Assembly: GCA_032622095.1 (NCBI GenBank)
Contig: CP136061.1
Span: 36,587,797-36,651,796, forward strand
Direction: 5' to 3'
Origin: Siphonodentalium dalli
Lineage: Eukaryota; Mollusca; Scaphopoda; Gadilida; Siphonodentaliidae
DNA length: 64,000 nucleotides
Below, in pieces: positions 44,735-56,044 of this stretch; position 1 is the first letter of the stretch; every line of letters begins with the position of its first letter. Under the pieces are notes generated by a model that saw nothing but the letters and a program-made list of their open reading frames with translations, was not told where the DNA came from and searched no databases. A program made the position numbers and the translations under genes.

Positions 44735-45700
44735 TTTAGAATTAACGAATGTTATTCGTTACCAGGCTACCACAATCGCGTAACTACAATGTAAATAACG
44801 ACCAGATGACGATGGACGAGGTGGTGTTGGGTTTTTTTATAAAAGAAAAATGTCCATTTATAATTAATACCACACGCAATTGAGACATTTGTAGAGTTGG
44901 ATGCCGGGAAATATAAACCGTTCATTGTTGGATCCATATACAGGCCCAATACGGACCATAAAGCTGACATTGATTAATTTACATTAGAAATTACGAAAAT
45001 CCTAAAACAATTGAATGAATACAGAAACTCAAGCGTTTCTATTGGGTGAGTTTAATATCTATCGATATCTATATATTTTATAGATATGTTTGAAAACTGG
45101 TTTCTACCACAAATAACGCGACCAACACGAATAAATGATCATTCTGCAACTCTGATAGACCACATATACACATACAAACTTATATCACATGCAACTATGG
45201 CAATAATACTGACCGACCATTTCGCAACGTTTTATTCTGAACGTGACTCAGATGTCCCAGAATAAAATCAAGCAAACGCCTCTATTAGAATATTATAAAT
45301 CATCAAAATACTGAAAAAAGTAAACACAGTTTTACAGACAACAGCAAGACTTTAATCACGTCTATAATTGTACTTCACCGAACCAAGCATACGAAAACTT
45401 CTTATCCATCGACCAATGATCATTTAATGAAGTCTTCCCGTTAGTATATCAAAAGAGAGCCATGGCTGACACAGGGATTGGTCATTTCCTCTGTTGAAAA
45501 AATAACCTATATGTTAAAAAAATTAAGAAACCTGAAAATAACAAAGTAAAATAAAAAATTTACTGTCGTGTTTACAATCAACTCAAAAGGAAAAGCAATA
45601 AAATGTATTAGGAGAAGACCCTTAATGATGGCAAATTCAATATGAAAATGTACATGCACACACCAATTATATACTAATATATATTGTACCTGAATGGTCG
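44735..45700 (+). pseudogene. decayed LINE endonuclease/linker relic
   Basis: Plus-strand fragments in shifting frames match the order of an APE-type LINE endonuclease: INECYSLPGYHNR near 44738, GRGGVGFFIKEKCPFI near 44817, YKPFIVGSIYRPNTDHKAD near 44911, then RINDHSATLIDHIYTY near 45131 and ILTDHFATFYSE. Linker-like sequence (KNNLYVKKIKKPENNK) follows to about 45560. Multiple stops and frameshifts show long decay. No reverse transcriptase core follows, so it is truncated on the 3' side. It directly follows a MITE. Confidence 0.65.
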
Positions 45701-46540
45701 AAAGTTGTGCAGTGTATTGGTATATTATCATGCTAAATTTAGCACACTACTATAATACACACGGAGATAAAAACATTACAAATAGAAATATACTCAAATG
45801 AATGTTTACTTTCGTAGATCAATTCAATTATGCCCACAAATGATATAGCCATGTTAAAGTGTTTACCTCCAATGGGATTATCAAATTGGTCTCAATAAAA
45901 TGAGTTGTACTTTATTTCTGTTATTCCATATTTTGCACAGCCAAAACAGCTGTTGGTGGCGTAGAGGTTATGTATATATAATCACGGTATAATATCGAAT
46001 TTTTTAATACAATAAAATAGTTGCTCAATGATTGGACACCAAATTATTAAACACAAAAAAATACGTTGTGAGTGCATATCCTCGTGAAAACACATGTGGG
46101 TTCATACGGGACCTAAATATTCACATAAGTTCATATTGGACTGATCTGATTCTGAAATAAGCCCATAATGAGCTTATACTCGTTATTCCGTTGAATGGTG
46201 CGGGTCGCAGTGAATATGATTGAGGGCAGTCGAGTTCACGTTTCCTTGTCTTCCTTTTTATGTTTAATCCACCATCTCTTTTGCGCCGTCCGTCAGCGCT
46301 GTTACCGTCAACCTTAGTTCATTAATAAACCATTACTTTACGGGGACTTCGGATATCCAGAACCGATCATTCATTTTGTGCTATGGATATGCTAATTGAT
46401 ACTGACAGGATTCTGGAGAAAACATCCTTTTTTACTGAATGTGAAATCGTTTCTTGATCGGAGAGACTGTTTCTGAGTCATAAAGCTAAACTGGCTTTCA
46501 CTCTAAACACAAATAATGTGTTCCACTTCGAACAAGGTGG
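45701..46540. other. no supported gene
   Basis: 46063-46215 resembles, in inverse orientation, 61480-61580 (shared CGGAATAACG and TCCAATATGA blocks). Nothing else recognised. Confidence 0.4.
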
Positions 46541-46544
46541 TTCA

Positions 46545-46880
46545 TGTGTATGTTATATGAATCTTTATACTTAACTGAGCGCGGACACAACATGATGTAT
46601 GTTATATAAATCTTAACACTGAACTGACCACGGGAACAACATGATGATTATATTGACGAAATAACGGAAATATTCAGAAACTAAACACATAATATAAACC
46701 ATTAGGTCCTATACATGGTTACATACATAAAATATAAACCATTAGTCCTATACATGGCTACTTACATAAAATATAAACCATTAGGTCCTATACACGGTTA
46801 CTTACATAAAATATAAACCATTAGGTCCTATACATGGTTACTTACATAAAACATAAGATTCATATAACATACATCACGTT
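46545..46880. repeat. inverted-end element with 40-bp minisatellite
   Basis: The outer blocks TATGTTATATGAATCTTTAT (46547) and ATAAGATTCATATAACATAC (46852) are complementary. Between them lie four 39-40-bp units registered by AATATAAACCATTAGGTCCT at 46691, 46731, 46770 and about 46810. Confidence 0.75.
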
Positions 46881-47729
46881 GTAACCACCGTTAATTGTAC
46901 CTACGTCAATATACATGTCCTACATACATTAGTTGTTGTGTTATCCAATTCCAATGTTGGTGTTTAAAGTTCCGTCACACAGCCGGTTTGCTAGACGGAC
47001 TCTTGTGTATACCGCACGATCAAACTATATGCAGGGTTTATCTCCTTGCTACCGGTGATATTTTGAACACATGTGCTGGACTTTTAAGCGATATTAAGAT
47101 GTATACTAAGCACCAGAGCAACATGTTGCCCTCATTAAGCGCACACCATATGGAACACAATTTGTGTAAATTCGTACCTTAAGTTTGGAAAGTCCCAACC
47201 AAAGAACTATGTATAGCGAAACGGTCAGATTTGGTTCTCCGATTAGTTTATCAACACAAAAGTCTAAACGCACATGGACGACATTGTCACGACAGTGCGA
47301 TGGCACGTCAAACACAATAGTTATAATTTGCTGCAATTTTGACGAGTAGATTACCAAAAAAAAACATAACTACCGCTCTAATTCTCCATTCTGTGATAAC
47401 GTTTTAAGTCCGGTAATTGTTCTCAAAGCTCACAGGGAATTTGACTTTGGGCCGATCGGTTTCAACTTGTTTGCTGGAAAACACCGCTCTAAGTATAGAA
47501 AACCACATACAAGTACCCAGCCGGTGACAGAATCAGAAAGGAACTCTGACTGGTGCGCTCTGGTAGAGATTGCCGGGCGATACTGACTACTACGTGTATC
47601 TATGGGATAAGCTTATCCGTCCAAGGCGATGTTATAATACCAACGACCATGCGTATTGTTACCAGAGATAGCGAGGACAAAATGACCGCTATAGACATCT
47701 ATGAAATAAACCATTAACCATCATTACAA
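46881..47729. other. no supported gene
   Basis: A plus-strand frame ending near 47718 (IIPTTMRIVTRDSEDKMTA) has protein-like composition but no clear splice signals or family. Otherwise nothing. Confidence 0.35.
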
Positions 47730-47737
47730 GAAATTCA

Positions 47738-49195
47738 ATTCTAAGTCGAAAAGGGTTAATAACTCCGTAAAAAAATAATTTTTCCGTCATCTATATACAT
47801 GTTGCACATATCCAATATGTGGGTAACAATACTCAGAAGTTTCAAATATCTATGATCAAAACTGTAGGATGAGTTGATTACATCATGAAGGTACCCTCAT
47901 ACAGAAAAAAGTATAAACAAATTTGAAAGGGTTAAAAGGGTTAATAACTCCGTAAAAATATAATGTTTCCGTCATCTATATACATGTTGCACGTCTTCAA
48001 TATATGAGCAACAATATTCTGAAGTTTCAAATCTCTGGGATGAAATCTGTAGGAGTTGAATCACACCATGAAGGTACCCTCATACTGAAATTGTTAATAA
48101 CTCCGTCAAAAAATAATTTTTCCGTCATCTATATACATGTTGCACATCTTCAATATATGGGCAACAATATTCTGAAGTTTCAAATCTCTGGGATGAAATC
48201 TGAAGGAGATGATTACACCATGACATATACCAAAATATGTTAGTCCCGCTTGCCGCTCTGACATTTCTTCGGGAGCAGGACTCAGAAGTTTCAAATATCT
48301 ATGATCAAAACTGTAGGATGAGTTGATTACATCATGAAGGTACCCTCATATAGAAAAAAGTATAAACAAATTTGAAATTTTCTAAGTCAAAAGGGTTAAT
48401 AACTCCGTAAAAATATAATGTTTCCGTCATCTATATACATGTTGCACGTCTTCAATATATGAGCAACAATATTCTGAAGTTTCAAATCTCTGGGATGAAA
48501 TCTGTAGGAGTTGAATCACACCATGAAGGTACCCTCATACTGAAATTGTTAATAACTCCGTCAAAAAATAATTTTTCCGTCATCTATATACATGTTGCAC
48601 ATCTTCAATATATGGGCAACAATATTCTGAAGTTTCAAATCTCTGGGATGAAATCTGAAGGAGATGATTACACCATGACATATACCAAAATATGTTAGTC
48701 CCGCTTGCCGCTCTGACATTTCTTCGGGAGCAGGACTCAGAAGTTTCAAATATCTATGATCAAAACTGTAGGATGAGTTGATTACATCATGAAGGTACCC
48801 TCATATAGAAAAAAGTATAAACAAATTTGAAATTTTCTAAGTCAAAAGGGTTAATAACTCCGTAAAAATATAATGTTTCCGTCATCTATATACATGTTGC
48901 ACGTCTTCAATATATGAGCAACAATATTCTGAAGTTTCAAATCTCTGGGATGAAATCTGTAGGAGTTGAATCACACCATGAAGGTACCCTCATACTGAAA
49001 TTGTTAATAACTCCGTCAAAAAATAATTTTTCCGTCATCTATATACATGTTGCACATCTTCAATATATGGGCAACAATATTCTGAAGTTTCAAATCTCTG
49101 GGATGAAATCTGTAGGAGATGATTACACCATGACATATACCAAAATATGTTAGTCCCGCTTGCCGCTCTGACATTTCTTCGGGAGCAGGACGGCT
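47738..49195 (+). repeat. satellite: 455-bp higher-order repeat of about 150-bp monomers
   Basis: Three copies repeat at exactly 455 bases (for example ATGAGCAACAATATTCTGAA at 48004, 48459 and 48914). They are almost identical. One change I saw is GAAGGAG at 48657 against GTAGGAG at 49112. Each 455-bp unit holds two related monomers sharing CATCTATATACATGTTGCAC, plus a shorter third (CAGAAGTTTCAAATATCTAT) after a TTAGTCCCGCTTGCCGCTCT block. A diverged leading partial copy starts near 47738. Inverted monomers occur at 59270-59600. The repeated 79-codon frames are shadows. Confidence 0.95.
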
Positions 49196-50856
49196 CACGG
49201 CTCAAGAACACTGGCATGAACTAAATGTATACATAATTTTAACAAAATAAAGAAATTACCACAAAAAAAATATAAAACCCAAAAAATCTATTGAATGTAA
49301 TCATGTAATCATATATATCTCTGTACAAAACCATTCACATCGTCAACAATTAAAGTCTATCTTGTACATAATCTTCAGATTTACTTCACTTATCGGAACC
49401 CAAATAACTCTGCACATAAAATTGTCAGAGTCTTCGCTTACGCCCGTGCCATGGAATGTAGGGCGGCCCATCCGGGGACAACGAAATAAACAAAACATAC
49501 TGTCTCTGCGCATTTGGCTATGGCGGAGTAGCGGTATGATGGCGCATTGAATCACATTGAATCACACGCTCTGCCTTGCGGTTGGTTGTTTTTTTAAACA
49601 ACTAACAAACTAACACTATTTTAAAATTATAACACGGGCCCCGCTCCTTTTTCAGCGCACCAGATGACACGCTCAGCTCAACCATATATTAAAGGGACCC
49701 ACCGGGTCCCCCCTCACACCCCATATTAAAGCTCGTGGGCTCTTCCCCAAATAATCCATCCATTCAATTAAATCAAAGAGATAACATTAATCCAATGGTG
49801 TCCGCTTTTGCCGTGTTCAGACATGACTATTTTCTGTGTGCCATATCTCCAACAACAACAAACCGTGGGGTGAAGGAGAAGATCTCTCGATCTTTTCGAC
49901 CATCCCAGGCGCTTCGCGCCCATCTACTCACTTTATTATACCGGAAACAATTCAAAAGTGAATAATAGTATCCGTATTTTGGTGCACAAACCGCGATATG
50001 GCTTTAAACATAACTGCAATAGATGATTTCAGGGTGTGTAGGACCTGATATATGCAAGGCTGCATGCTCATTCAGTACGATGACACCAATCACTCTTATA
50101 TCAAAAGATCTCTTCAACAAATTTTCTGCACTTAATAATTAAGAGTAAGATCATTACCATTCAACTGGAGATCATCACCTGGAATTAATGTTTTCCCGGT
50201 TTATCAGCGAACTGGGACGGAAACATGCTTTTTTAAGAACATTATTCTGTTCAGTCGTGATTTTTCAATGTATTTTGAAGGCAATTTATGTTTCTAAAAC
50301 ACTGTTATTTGAGATATGGGTTACATCAGAGGAAGTGTTTACCAGACGATACTATGCCATACGCAAGGGACTTTATGATGACTTGTATCACGGGCCGGGG
50401 AACATACACATATAACACGCCCATAGTAGCCCAGAATACCAATTTTTCACCACGAGTGGAATGGTAGTTTTAACCACGAGACTTTTTGGTGAGTGGTGTA
50501 AATTTTGAACTCTCGGCTAGTATGCGTGTATTTTATTTGTGCCATAATTATTATTTTTGACTTGTTCCGCGAATTCCGGTGGATACATTTAATGTGTATA
50601 CACACCGAGAGACACAAGCACGACGCCTGGAATCATGACGTCAGCCTGTTTCTGGGCGATCATTCACTTGGCATTACCATTCATATGTTTCGTATTTCAT
50701 ATAAAACACTAGCAAGCTGCATTTGATTGAAATACAGGTAATTGTCGTCACATCTAATTGGTATCACTTCCAATTTTAAATGAATGTGACATAGGAACTA
50801 TTTTTGCTAACTACGATGTAGTTCTACTATGGGTATAAACGTTTAATATATGGAAT
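49196..50856. other. no supported gene
   Basis: 49430-49740 is GC-richer (CGGGGACAAC; GGGACCCACCGGGTCCCCCC, a small palindrome near 49695) and could be a promoter-like patch. The block near 49985 recurs at 11028. Nothing coding supported. Confidence 0.4.
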
Positions 50857-51195
50857 TTGTTTTCTAGTAACGGATCAGAGGTCCAATTAAACAATTCGCG
50901 TGTGCAGTGTGTGCATGTTCGTCCAACACGGAACAACTTTGCAGAAGTTCGTGATCGCCACGATGACATATCTGAATTGATTTCTCATCAACTGAAGATT
51001 TCCAATTTGTGTAACCATGTGCGGAAGCATGTGGCAATGATCAACACAAATTATCATCTTAATTGTCCCTGTGGGTTGTTTGGTATCCTTCGCAGATATC
51101 CCGTTAAATAAACTCGCCAGTTTTGAGACATCAACAGGTTCAACTTCGCCAGCAATCTCGGACATTCCATATGCTCGTACATTCCACACCGTCAT
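50857..51195 (-). pseudogene. BEL/Pao protease, C-terminal relic
   Basis: Minus-strand frame with EVEPVDVSKLASLF, then IKMIICVDHCHMLPHMV and IGNLQLMRNQF. An acidic-DVS-x-L-(x)-LF segment followed by (V/I)DxLI-x-(V/L/T)D-(x)-HxLP and GNLxLMxNxFG is the C-terminal half of BEL/Pao aspartic proteases as I recall them. It continues the N-terminal protease half at 51952-52266, from which it is separated by the MITE at 51263-51776. No reverse transcriptase was found beyond it, so the element is truncated here. Confidence 0.55.
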
Positions 51196-51262
51196 ACAGG
51201 TCTACTACTGGGATTACGTACTCGTGTGTTCGAATCTGTTCCTTAATTCTACCTAACACCTG

Positions 51263-51776
51263 TTAAAGGCACGGGCGGCGTTCGTTACTGAAATATTCAT
51301 ATTTCAAATCGCCATCAACCGAAGGAATGTTAAAATATATATAGTTTTGTTCATATGCCAAACATAATCAGCGCGTAAATAGTATATTGTCGTCAAGACG
51401 TACGGTGGTGTACATAAACAAGAGACTGCTCGTGTTACAAAAGTTGTTCTTCTGTTTACATAACACAGCGTAATTATATTGGTTAATCACACATAAATTA
51501 TATAAACGCTCTTTATTATTTCCATATCAGGAAAACATTAACAAATAACGCTCTTTATGTTTACCATATCCGGATCAAAACAAAAGTCAGGAAAGGTAAC
51601 GTTTTTTGCTTTTGTTTACACAACAATGGACAATAACATACTGTTAATGCCATATTTCTGATTGGTATGAGAACAAAGCCTGTCTATATTTTACTATTCT
51701 TTCTGTTTATGGCGGTTTTTGACGGAGGTGAATATTTTAACAGCATACCCACCGCCAACACCACCCGTATCTTTAA
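51263..51776 (+). mobile_element. MITE family 1, subfamily B, inside the BEL relic
   Basis: 514 bp from TTAAAGGCACGGGCGGCGTT to CACCCGTATCTTTAA. The interior shares TTAACAAATAACGCTCTTTA and ATGGCGGTTTTTGACGGA with the copy at 58452-58977. Confidence 0.85.
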
Positions 51777-51951
51777 CGTCAGTGTTACATATTTCCCAGG
51801 TAGCCGTAAAGTGTCTGCGATCCTATGAGCTATGAGCTACTTGTAACTGAAAGTCTGGATCCCTATATGCATCTTTAAATGTCAGTGAAATATTTTGAAT
51901 CGCCATGCTGTTTTCCCACACCCACATTGTGATATTAATTCATGTTACTTA

Positions 51952-52266
51952 TTACCATGTATTATTGGTTATTGGAATACAAGTATCAAGGGGAATGTCC
52001 GCTCCGGAATCATATAACGTAGTGACATGTTTATCCTGACATCTGATACTGCCAAGCATCAACATTGCATTTTGTTTCCCGTGAGATTTGTGCAAAGTGC
52101 TGTGACAGAACGATCCAGTTCCGCGAACCAAATGCAGCGATGGGTGATGCAACTCACCACACTCTCGCTGATTACTATCACGAATGGTACATGCATTTCT
52201 GTGATTACACTCCTTCGAATTGTGACATAATTCAAGGCAATAACACTCATTATTTTTTCTAACCAA
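51952..52266 (-). pseudogene. BEL/Pao zinc knuckles and protease active-site region
   Basis: A 104-codon minus-strand frame. Residues 8-45 hold a cysteine/histidine cluster (CYCLELCHNSKEC, then CGELHHPSLH) typical of the second BEL/Pao Gag knuckle. Residues 86-90 are DSGAD, the aspartic protease active site, preceded by a short beta-rich stretch. The frame does not continue from the Gag fragment at 52274-52606, so at least one frameshift lies between them. It stops soon after the active site, and the rest of the protease lies beyond the MITE at 51263. Confidence 0.7.
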
Positions 52267-52273
52267 GTCTACT

Positions 52274-52606
52274 CTAGCTTGGAGTTAGATGAGAGAATCC
52301 GATATATGATGCTATGTCGTGACTGTTTGATCGGTGATACCAGCATTTAAAGGAACCATTAGGTTGTGACATGTCATCCCCTCCACGACCCCCACGTGCC
52401 AGATGTGCTACACTTCCAACGAGTTGCCTTATCATTTTCTGATTTTCAGTAAGTTGCTCCTGCATGACATCCATTAAGTTTTCCTCTCGTCCACTCGATG
52501 CGTTCACATTATTAACCCTATGTTTCTGGCGAGAACTTGGTAATAAATATTCAGAAGCCGATTTCTCCTCCAATAAAAATCCAAGAAAGTCTCGAATTTC
52601 GTCCAT
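52274..52606 (-). pseudogene. BEL/Pao Gag, C-terminal part
   Basis: A 110-codon minus-strand frame. It opens with FLGFLLEEKSASEYL, has a glutamine-rich helix (QEQLTENQKMIRQL) and ends in a knuckle-like CWYHRSNSHD at residues 88-97, whose last cysteine appears replaced by tyrosine. Its first 54 codons lie in the 222-bp segment duplicated on the other side of LINE 2, so the same Gag piece appears again at 54462-54683. Confidence 0.7.
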
Positions 52607-52666
52607 TCGCGTTTCTGCATGACCGGTAGCCTGCGTTCGATGCTATTCATAACAGTCGCGTTATCA
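52445..52666. repeat. 222-bp direct repeat (long target duplication), left copy
   Basis: From TTCAGTAAGTTGCTCCTGC to AACAGTCGCGTTATCA, repeated at 54462-54683 with six differences that I counted. It is BEL Gag sequence and brackets LINE 2. Confidence 0.9.
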
Positions 52667-53996
52667 CCCCTGCTTTTTTCACTTTACCTAAATGATCTTG
52701 AGGATTTTCTCAACTCGGATGGTCTCCGAGGTTTGTCCAAAATGTCACGGGATATAGAAACCCATTTGCAGACATATGTCAAACTATTCATTATTTTATA
52801 CGCAGATGACACCGTACTTATGGCTGAAACACCGTTACATTTGCAGAAAGCACTTAGTAGCTTTCAAAGGTATTGCGAGAAGTGGAAGTTAAATGTCAAC
52901 ATTGAGAAAACCAAGATACTGTTGATTTCTAAACGAAGCTTGCCTAAAAATAGGACATTTACATACAAAGGTCAGAAAATTGAAGTAGTCAAGAACTTTA
53001 ACTATCTTGGAATTATTCATACAAAATCAGGGTCTTACTCGGGTGCAAAAAAGACTTTGCTGAATAAAGCAACTAAGTCAATGTATTCCATTATTTCAAA
53101 ATCGAGAACACACTGCTTGTCAATTAAAAATAACTTTGAATTGTTTGACGCACAAGTGTTGCCAATCATGCTGTATTGTTGCGAGGTATGGGGATCAGGC
53201 AATAGTGATATGTTTGAAGTTATACACAGAACATTTATAAGACATGTTCTCCATCTGAGGTCGTCTACCCCCAATTATATGTTATATGGCGAGAGCGGTA
53301 GGCGGCCTATTGAATACACAATCAACTTGCGTATTGTGAAATATTGGATGAAAATTAAGAATATGAACCAGAACAGATTTTGCAAACTTTTGTATTTACT
53401 ATCCCTGAAAGTATGCGATGCTTCGTCGGTGAAATTTCAGTGGATAGAAAAAATAAAGAACATCCTAACAGATTGTGGACAGATTCATCTGTGGAACATG
53501 GAGAATATTTCATGTCCAGAAAAAATAACAACATATTTCAAATGCAGTTTAAATAGTACATTTTCCGAACTATCTGGTTATCTGATATAGAAAATTCTAG
53601 CAGAGGTAACACTTATAAGATTTTTAAACATGACATACATTTCGAAAGATACCTGAACTGTTTGGATACAAAGAATAGAATAACTCTCTGTCAATTCCGA
53701 ACTAGTAACCACCATCTGCCAATAGAGAAAGGACGTTGGAACGAAACAACTGTACTTCGTAGACTGTGTCCCCTGTGCCATAAACGTCAACTTGGAGATG
53801 AAATGCATTATTTGATGGAATGTGAATGTTTATATGAGGCTAGAAATCGGTTCATGCTTAAGAAATTTACAAGTATAGAACACGCGACTATTGATATTCT
53901 AGACGACATACTAAATCTGAAAGATGTAATTTCCTTACGTAGACTCTGCTCTTTTATCCGACTGATTAACCTTAAGTTGGATGCCAGTGATTAAAG
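52667..53996 (+). pseudogene. LINE reverse transcriptase C-terminal half, frameshifted
   Basis: Starts at LSPLLFSLYLNDLEDFL and contains the catalytic box ILYADDTVLMAE (aspartates near 52804), the thumb segment KTKILLISKR and NFNYLGI, and a long C-terminal region. The first frame stops at 53588. The family reading continues one frame over, from about SDIENSSRGNTYKIFKHDIH through LCQFRTSNHHLPIEKGRW to a CPLCHKRQ-x5-H-x4-C knuckle, and ends at 53994-53996. One base appears lost near 53575. The frame that opens at 52619 uses duplicated Gag bases for its first codons, so that ATG is not the LINE's own. The element type differs in sequence from the LINE at 38597. Confidence 0.85.
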
Positions 53997-54002
53997 TACA
54001 TA

Positions 54003-54335
54003 GTTGTGGTTGTTGTTGTTGTTGTTGTTTTAGTTGGTGCTGTTGTTGTTGTTGTTGTTGTGAATGGTGGTGGTGATGATGATGATGATGATGATGACGA
54101 TGAAGCGATTATGATGGCGACCACATGACAAGTGTTAACAAGAAGGGCGACGATGATGATGATGATGATGAAGCTTATGATGATGACGACGATGATGGAA
54201 CGCTAATGATGATTATGTCGATGATGATGATGATGTTCCAATGATAATGACGACGATGATGACAACAACAACGAAGTCGACAACGACGACGATGATAATG
54301 ATGTTGATGAAGATGAAGATAGAGGTGACGATGAA
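54003..54335. repeat. TTG and GAT trinucleotide microsatellites of LINE 2
   Basis: GTT repeats at about 54009-54060, followed by long interrupted GAT/GAC repeats to about 54330, in the 3' untranslated part of LINE 2. Confidence 0.9.
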
Positions 54336-54461
54336 GACGTCTGGGAGGTCACTGTATATTTTGTATATAAATACTTTTCGTTATTCTGTCCATCTTATGT
54401 ATATAATTTCGTTTTCTCAATATCCATTCATGTTATTTAATTGGATCAGAGAATAAAGCAA

Positions 54462-54683
54462 TTCAGTAAGTTGCTCCTGCTTGACATCCATTAAGTTTTC
54501 CTCTCGTCCACTCGCTGCGTTCACATTATTAACCCTATGTTTCTGGCGAGAACTTGATAATAAATATTCAGAAGCCGATTTCTCCTCCAATAAAAATCCA
54601 AGAAAGTCTCGAATTTCGTCCATTTGCGTTTCTGTGTGACCGGTAGCCTGCGTTCGATGCTATTCATAACAGTCGCGTTATCA
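54462..54683. repeat. 222-bp direct repeat, right copy
   Basis: Right copy of 52445-52666. The BEL Gag reading resumes through it toward 54684-55245. Confidence 0.9.
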
Positions 54684-55245
54684 ATTTCACTTTCCATGTG
54701 AGCTTGCTTTAAGTCCACCCAACATAGTTATACAGTATTAACAAGTCCCACGAATCTCCGGATCATCGTCGTCAACGTCCGGAAGCGAATTTATGTCTCG
54801 TATAATCACATCCATGAGGACTTCAGCCTCGGCATACTTTGTGTCTAATATATCCACCATTTTACAATAATCATCGACACTCAGCTCTGTCGATAAGGCT
54901 TCATCGGAAAGGTAACTTTTAAAAGCATATGGGTCGTCTCCAAAGGAGGGAACCATGTGTCTCTTGAAATCTCTTAGAAATCCCGGATATTTTCTTATGT
55001 CACCGGAACAATTGGGAGCTTCCAATTTCCTAACCCGGAAAGCAGTTCCAGCTTCGACAGGTTTCTGCTTCACTTCAGCTGGCGTTTCTCTCTTTTGTCT
55101 CCGCTTTACCTGAGAGTCAACATCACATAACTGTGTAATTAATGTCAGAAGTAAGCTCCTTCACTTTTTCATCGTCGGTTTTCCCATCCAACATGTTCAT
55201 ATATTCGCCAAGTTTGTCTAACAGTAGTTTAATGTTTCAAACCTG
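54684..55245 (-). pseudogene. BEL/Pao Gag, N-terminal part
   Basis: The minus-strand frame 54738-55073 reads VRKLEAPNCSGDIRKYPGFL, DFKRHMVPSFGDDPYAFKSY, LSDEALSTEL and VLMDVIIRDINSLP. This is the DUF1759-like Gag core of BEL/Pao elements: a LPK/LEAPxFSGD segment followed by F-x-DFK and a LSGEAL segment. Earlier codons up to about 55245 (KLLLDKLGEYMNMLDGKTDD) are in another frame, so a frameshift separates them. Downstream, Gag runs into the 222-bp duplication and is interrupted by LINE 2. No LTR was identified. Confidence 0.75.
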
Positions 55246-55756
55246 AAAGAACAAAACAGAGTACAACTAGAATGGACTCACTGGAGCTGACTATACTTGC
55301 GCTCATCACACATTTGGCATGTTTTGTTGTGTCTTACCAACAACAGTTTGAACCACGGGTGCTGGCCCCTCGTTTGAGAGATCGATAACAAAAATCTAGA
55401 TATCAAATCTCAGTTCATCCATCGCTGAAATAGTTGTGAGTACGGACAGAATAACTCTGTTATCTCAAGTTGGTATATTACACTAAGGATAGTCATAGTA
55501 ATACGTACGAGTTGTATGACATATTTATAGAACAATATAGACATCGTTCATATAAAGGGTGTGAAGACGATTGGTTGCCGATGATGCTATATTATATACC
55601 AATTGGGTGAAATTACTAGTTTGACTAGAATGATATCAAGTGTGTATGCCATTGCACTTCAGTGGCACAAAACATCAAAGTAAATTACAAATACCGACAC
55701 AATTAAATAAAAAAACACGCGACCATTGGCTAGTCTTTGATTAACAGTGTGTCAAT
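55246..55756. other. no supported gene
   Basis: Upstream side of the BEL relic. No terminal repeat recognised. Confidence 0.4.
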
Positions 55757-56044
55757 GTGAACATGCCCTTAGCGACTGATCTACAGTCTTCGGGAACATA
55801 TCAAACTGTCTATTGCGTTGAGAATGAGAAACCATTCACATTTTTCAGTGCAATTGTTTTTCAAATGAACCACGCATTCGACTGTTTGGTCGGACATGAT
55901 TTATATGCACCAGGATCTTTCGAAAATGTTTTGAACTTTCCAGAAATATGTCCGCACCTCACTGTCTCTGCGAAAAAAAAACGATTCCGCACGCATCTTT
56001 TAGACTTGATCTCAACTCATTTCCCCGAGTTTCAAGTTACATAA
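55757..56044 (+). CDS. possible small ORF, unknown
   Basis: A 95-codon frame from ATG to TAA reading NMPLATDLQSSGTYQTVY, then CLVGHDLYAPGSFENVLN and ending HFPEFQVT. Residue composition is more protein-like than most frames here, and a basic KKKRFR patch precedes the C-terminus. There is no recognised domain, no clear splice site and no neighbouring exon. It may be a transposon remnant or chance. Confidence 0.2.
   Translation: MNMPLATDLQSSGTYQTVYCVENEKPFTFFSAIVFQMNHAFDCLVGHDLYAPGSFENVLNFPEICPHLTVSAKKKRFRTHLLDLISTHFPEFQVT

Larger units (their letters stand above)
52667..54461 (+). mobile_element. 5'-truncated LINE 2 inserted in BEL Gag
   Basis: 1.8 kb. It starts inside the reverse transcriptase domain, codes to 53996, then has TTG and GAT microsatellites and a 3' end TTGGATCAGAGAATAAAGCA followed directly by the right direct repeat. 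It lies opposite in orientation to the BEL relic. Confidence 0.85.

Noticed and set aside
48004-49217. Repeated 79-, 62- and 60-codon frames at 455-base spacing
   Set aside because: They are frames through satellite DNA on both strands. There is no start context, domain or codon signal beyond the repeat itself.
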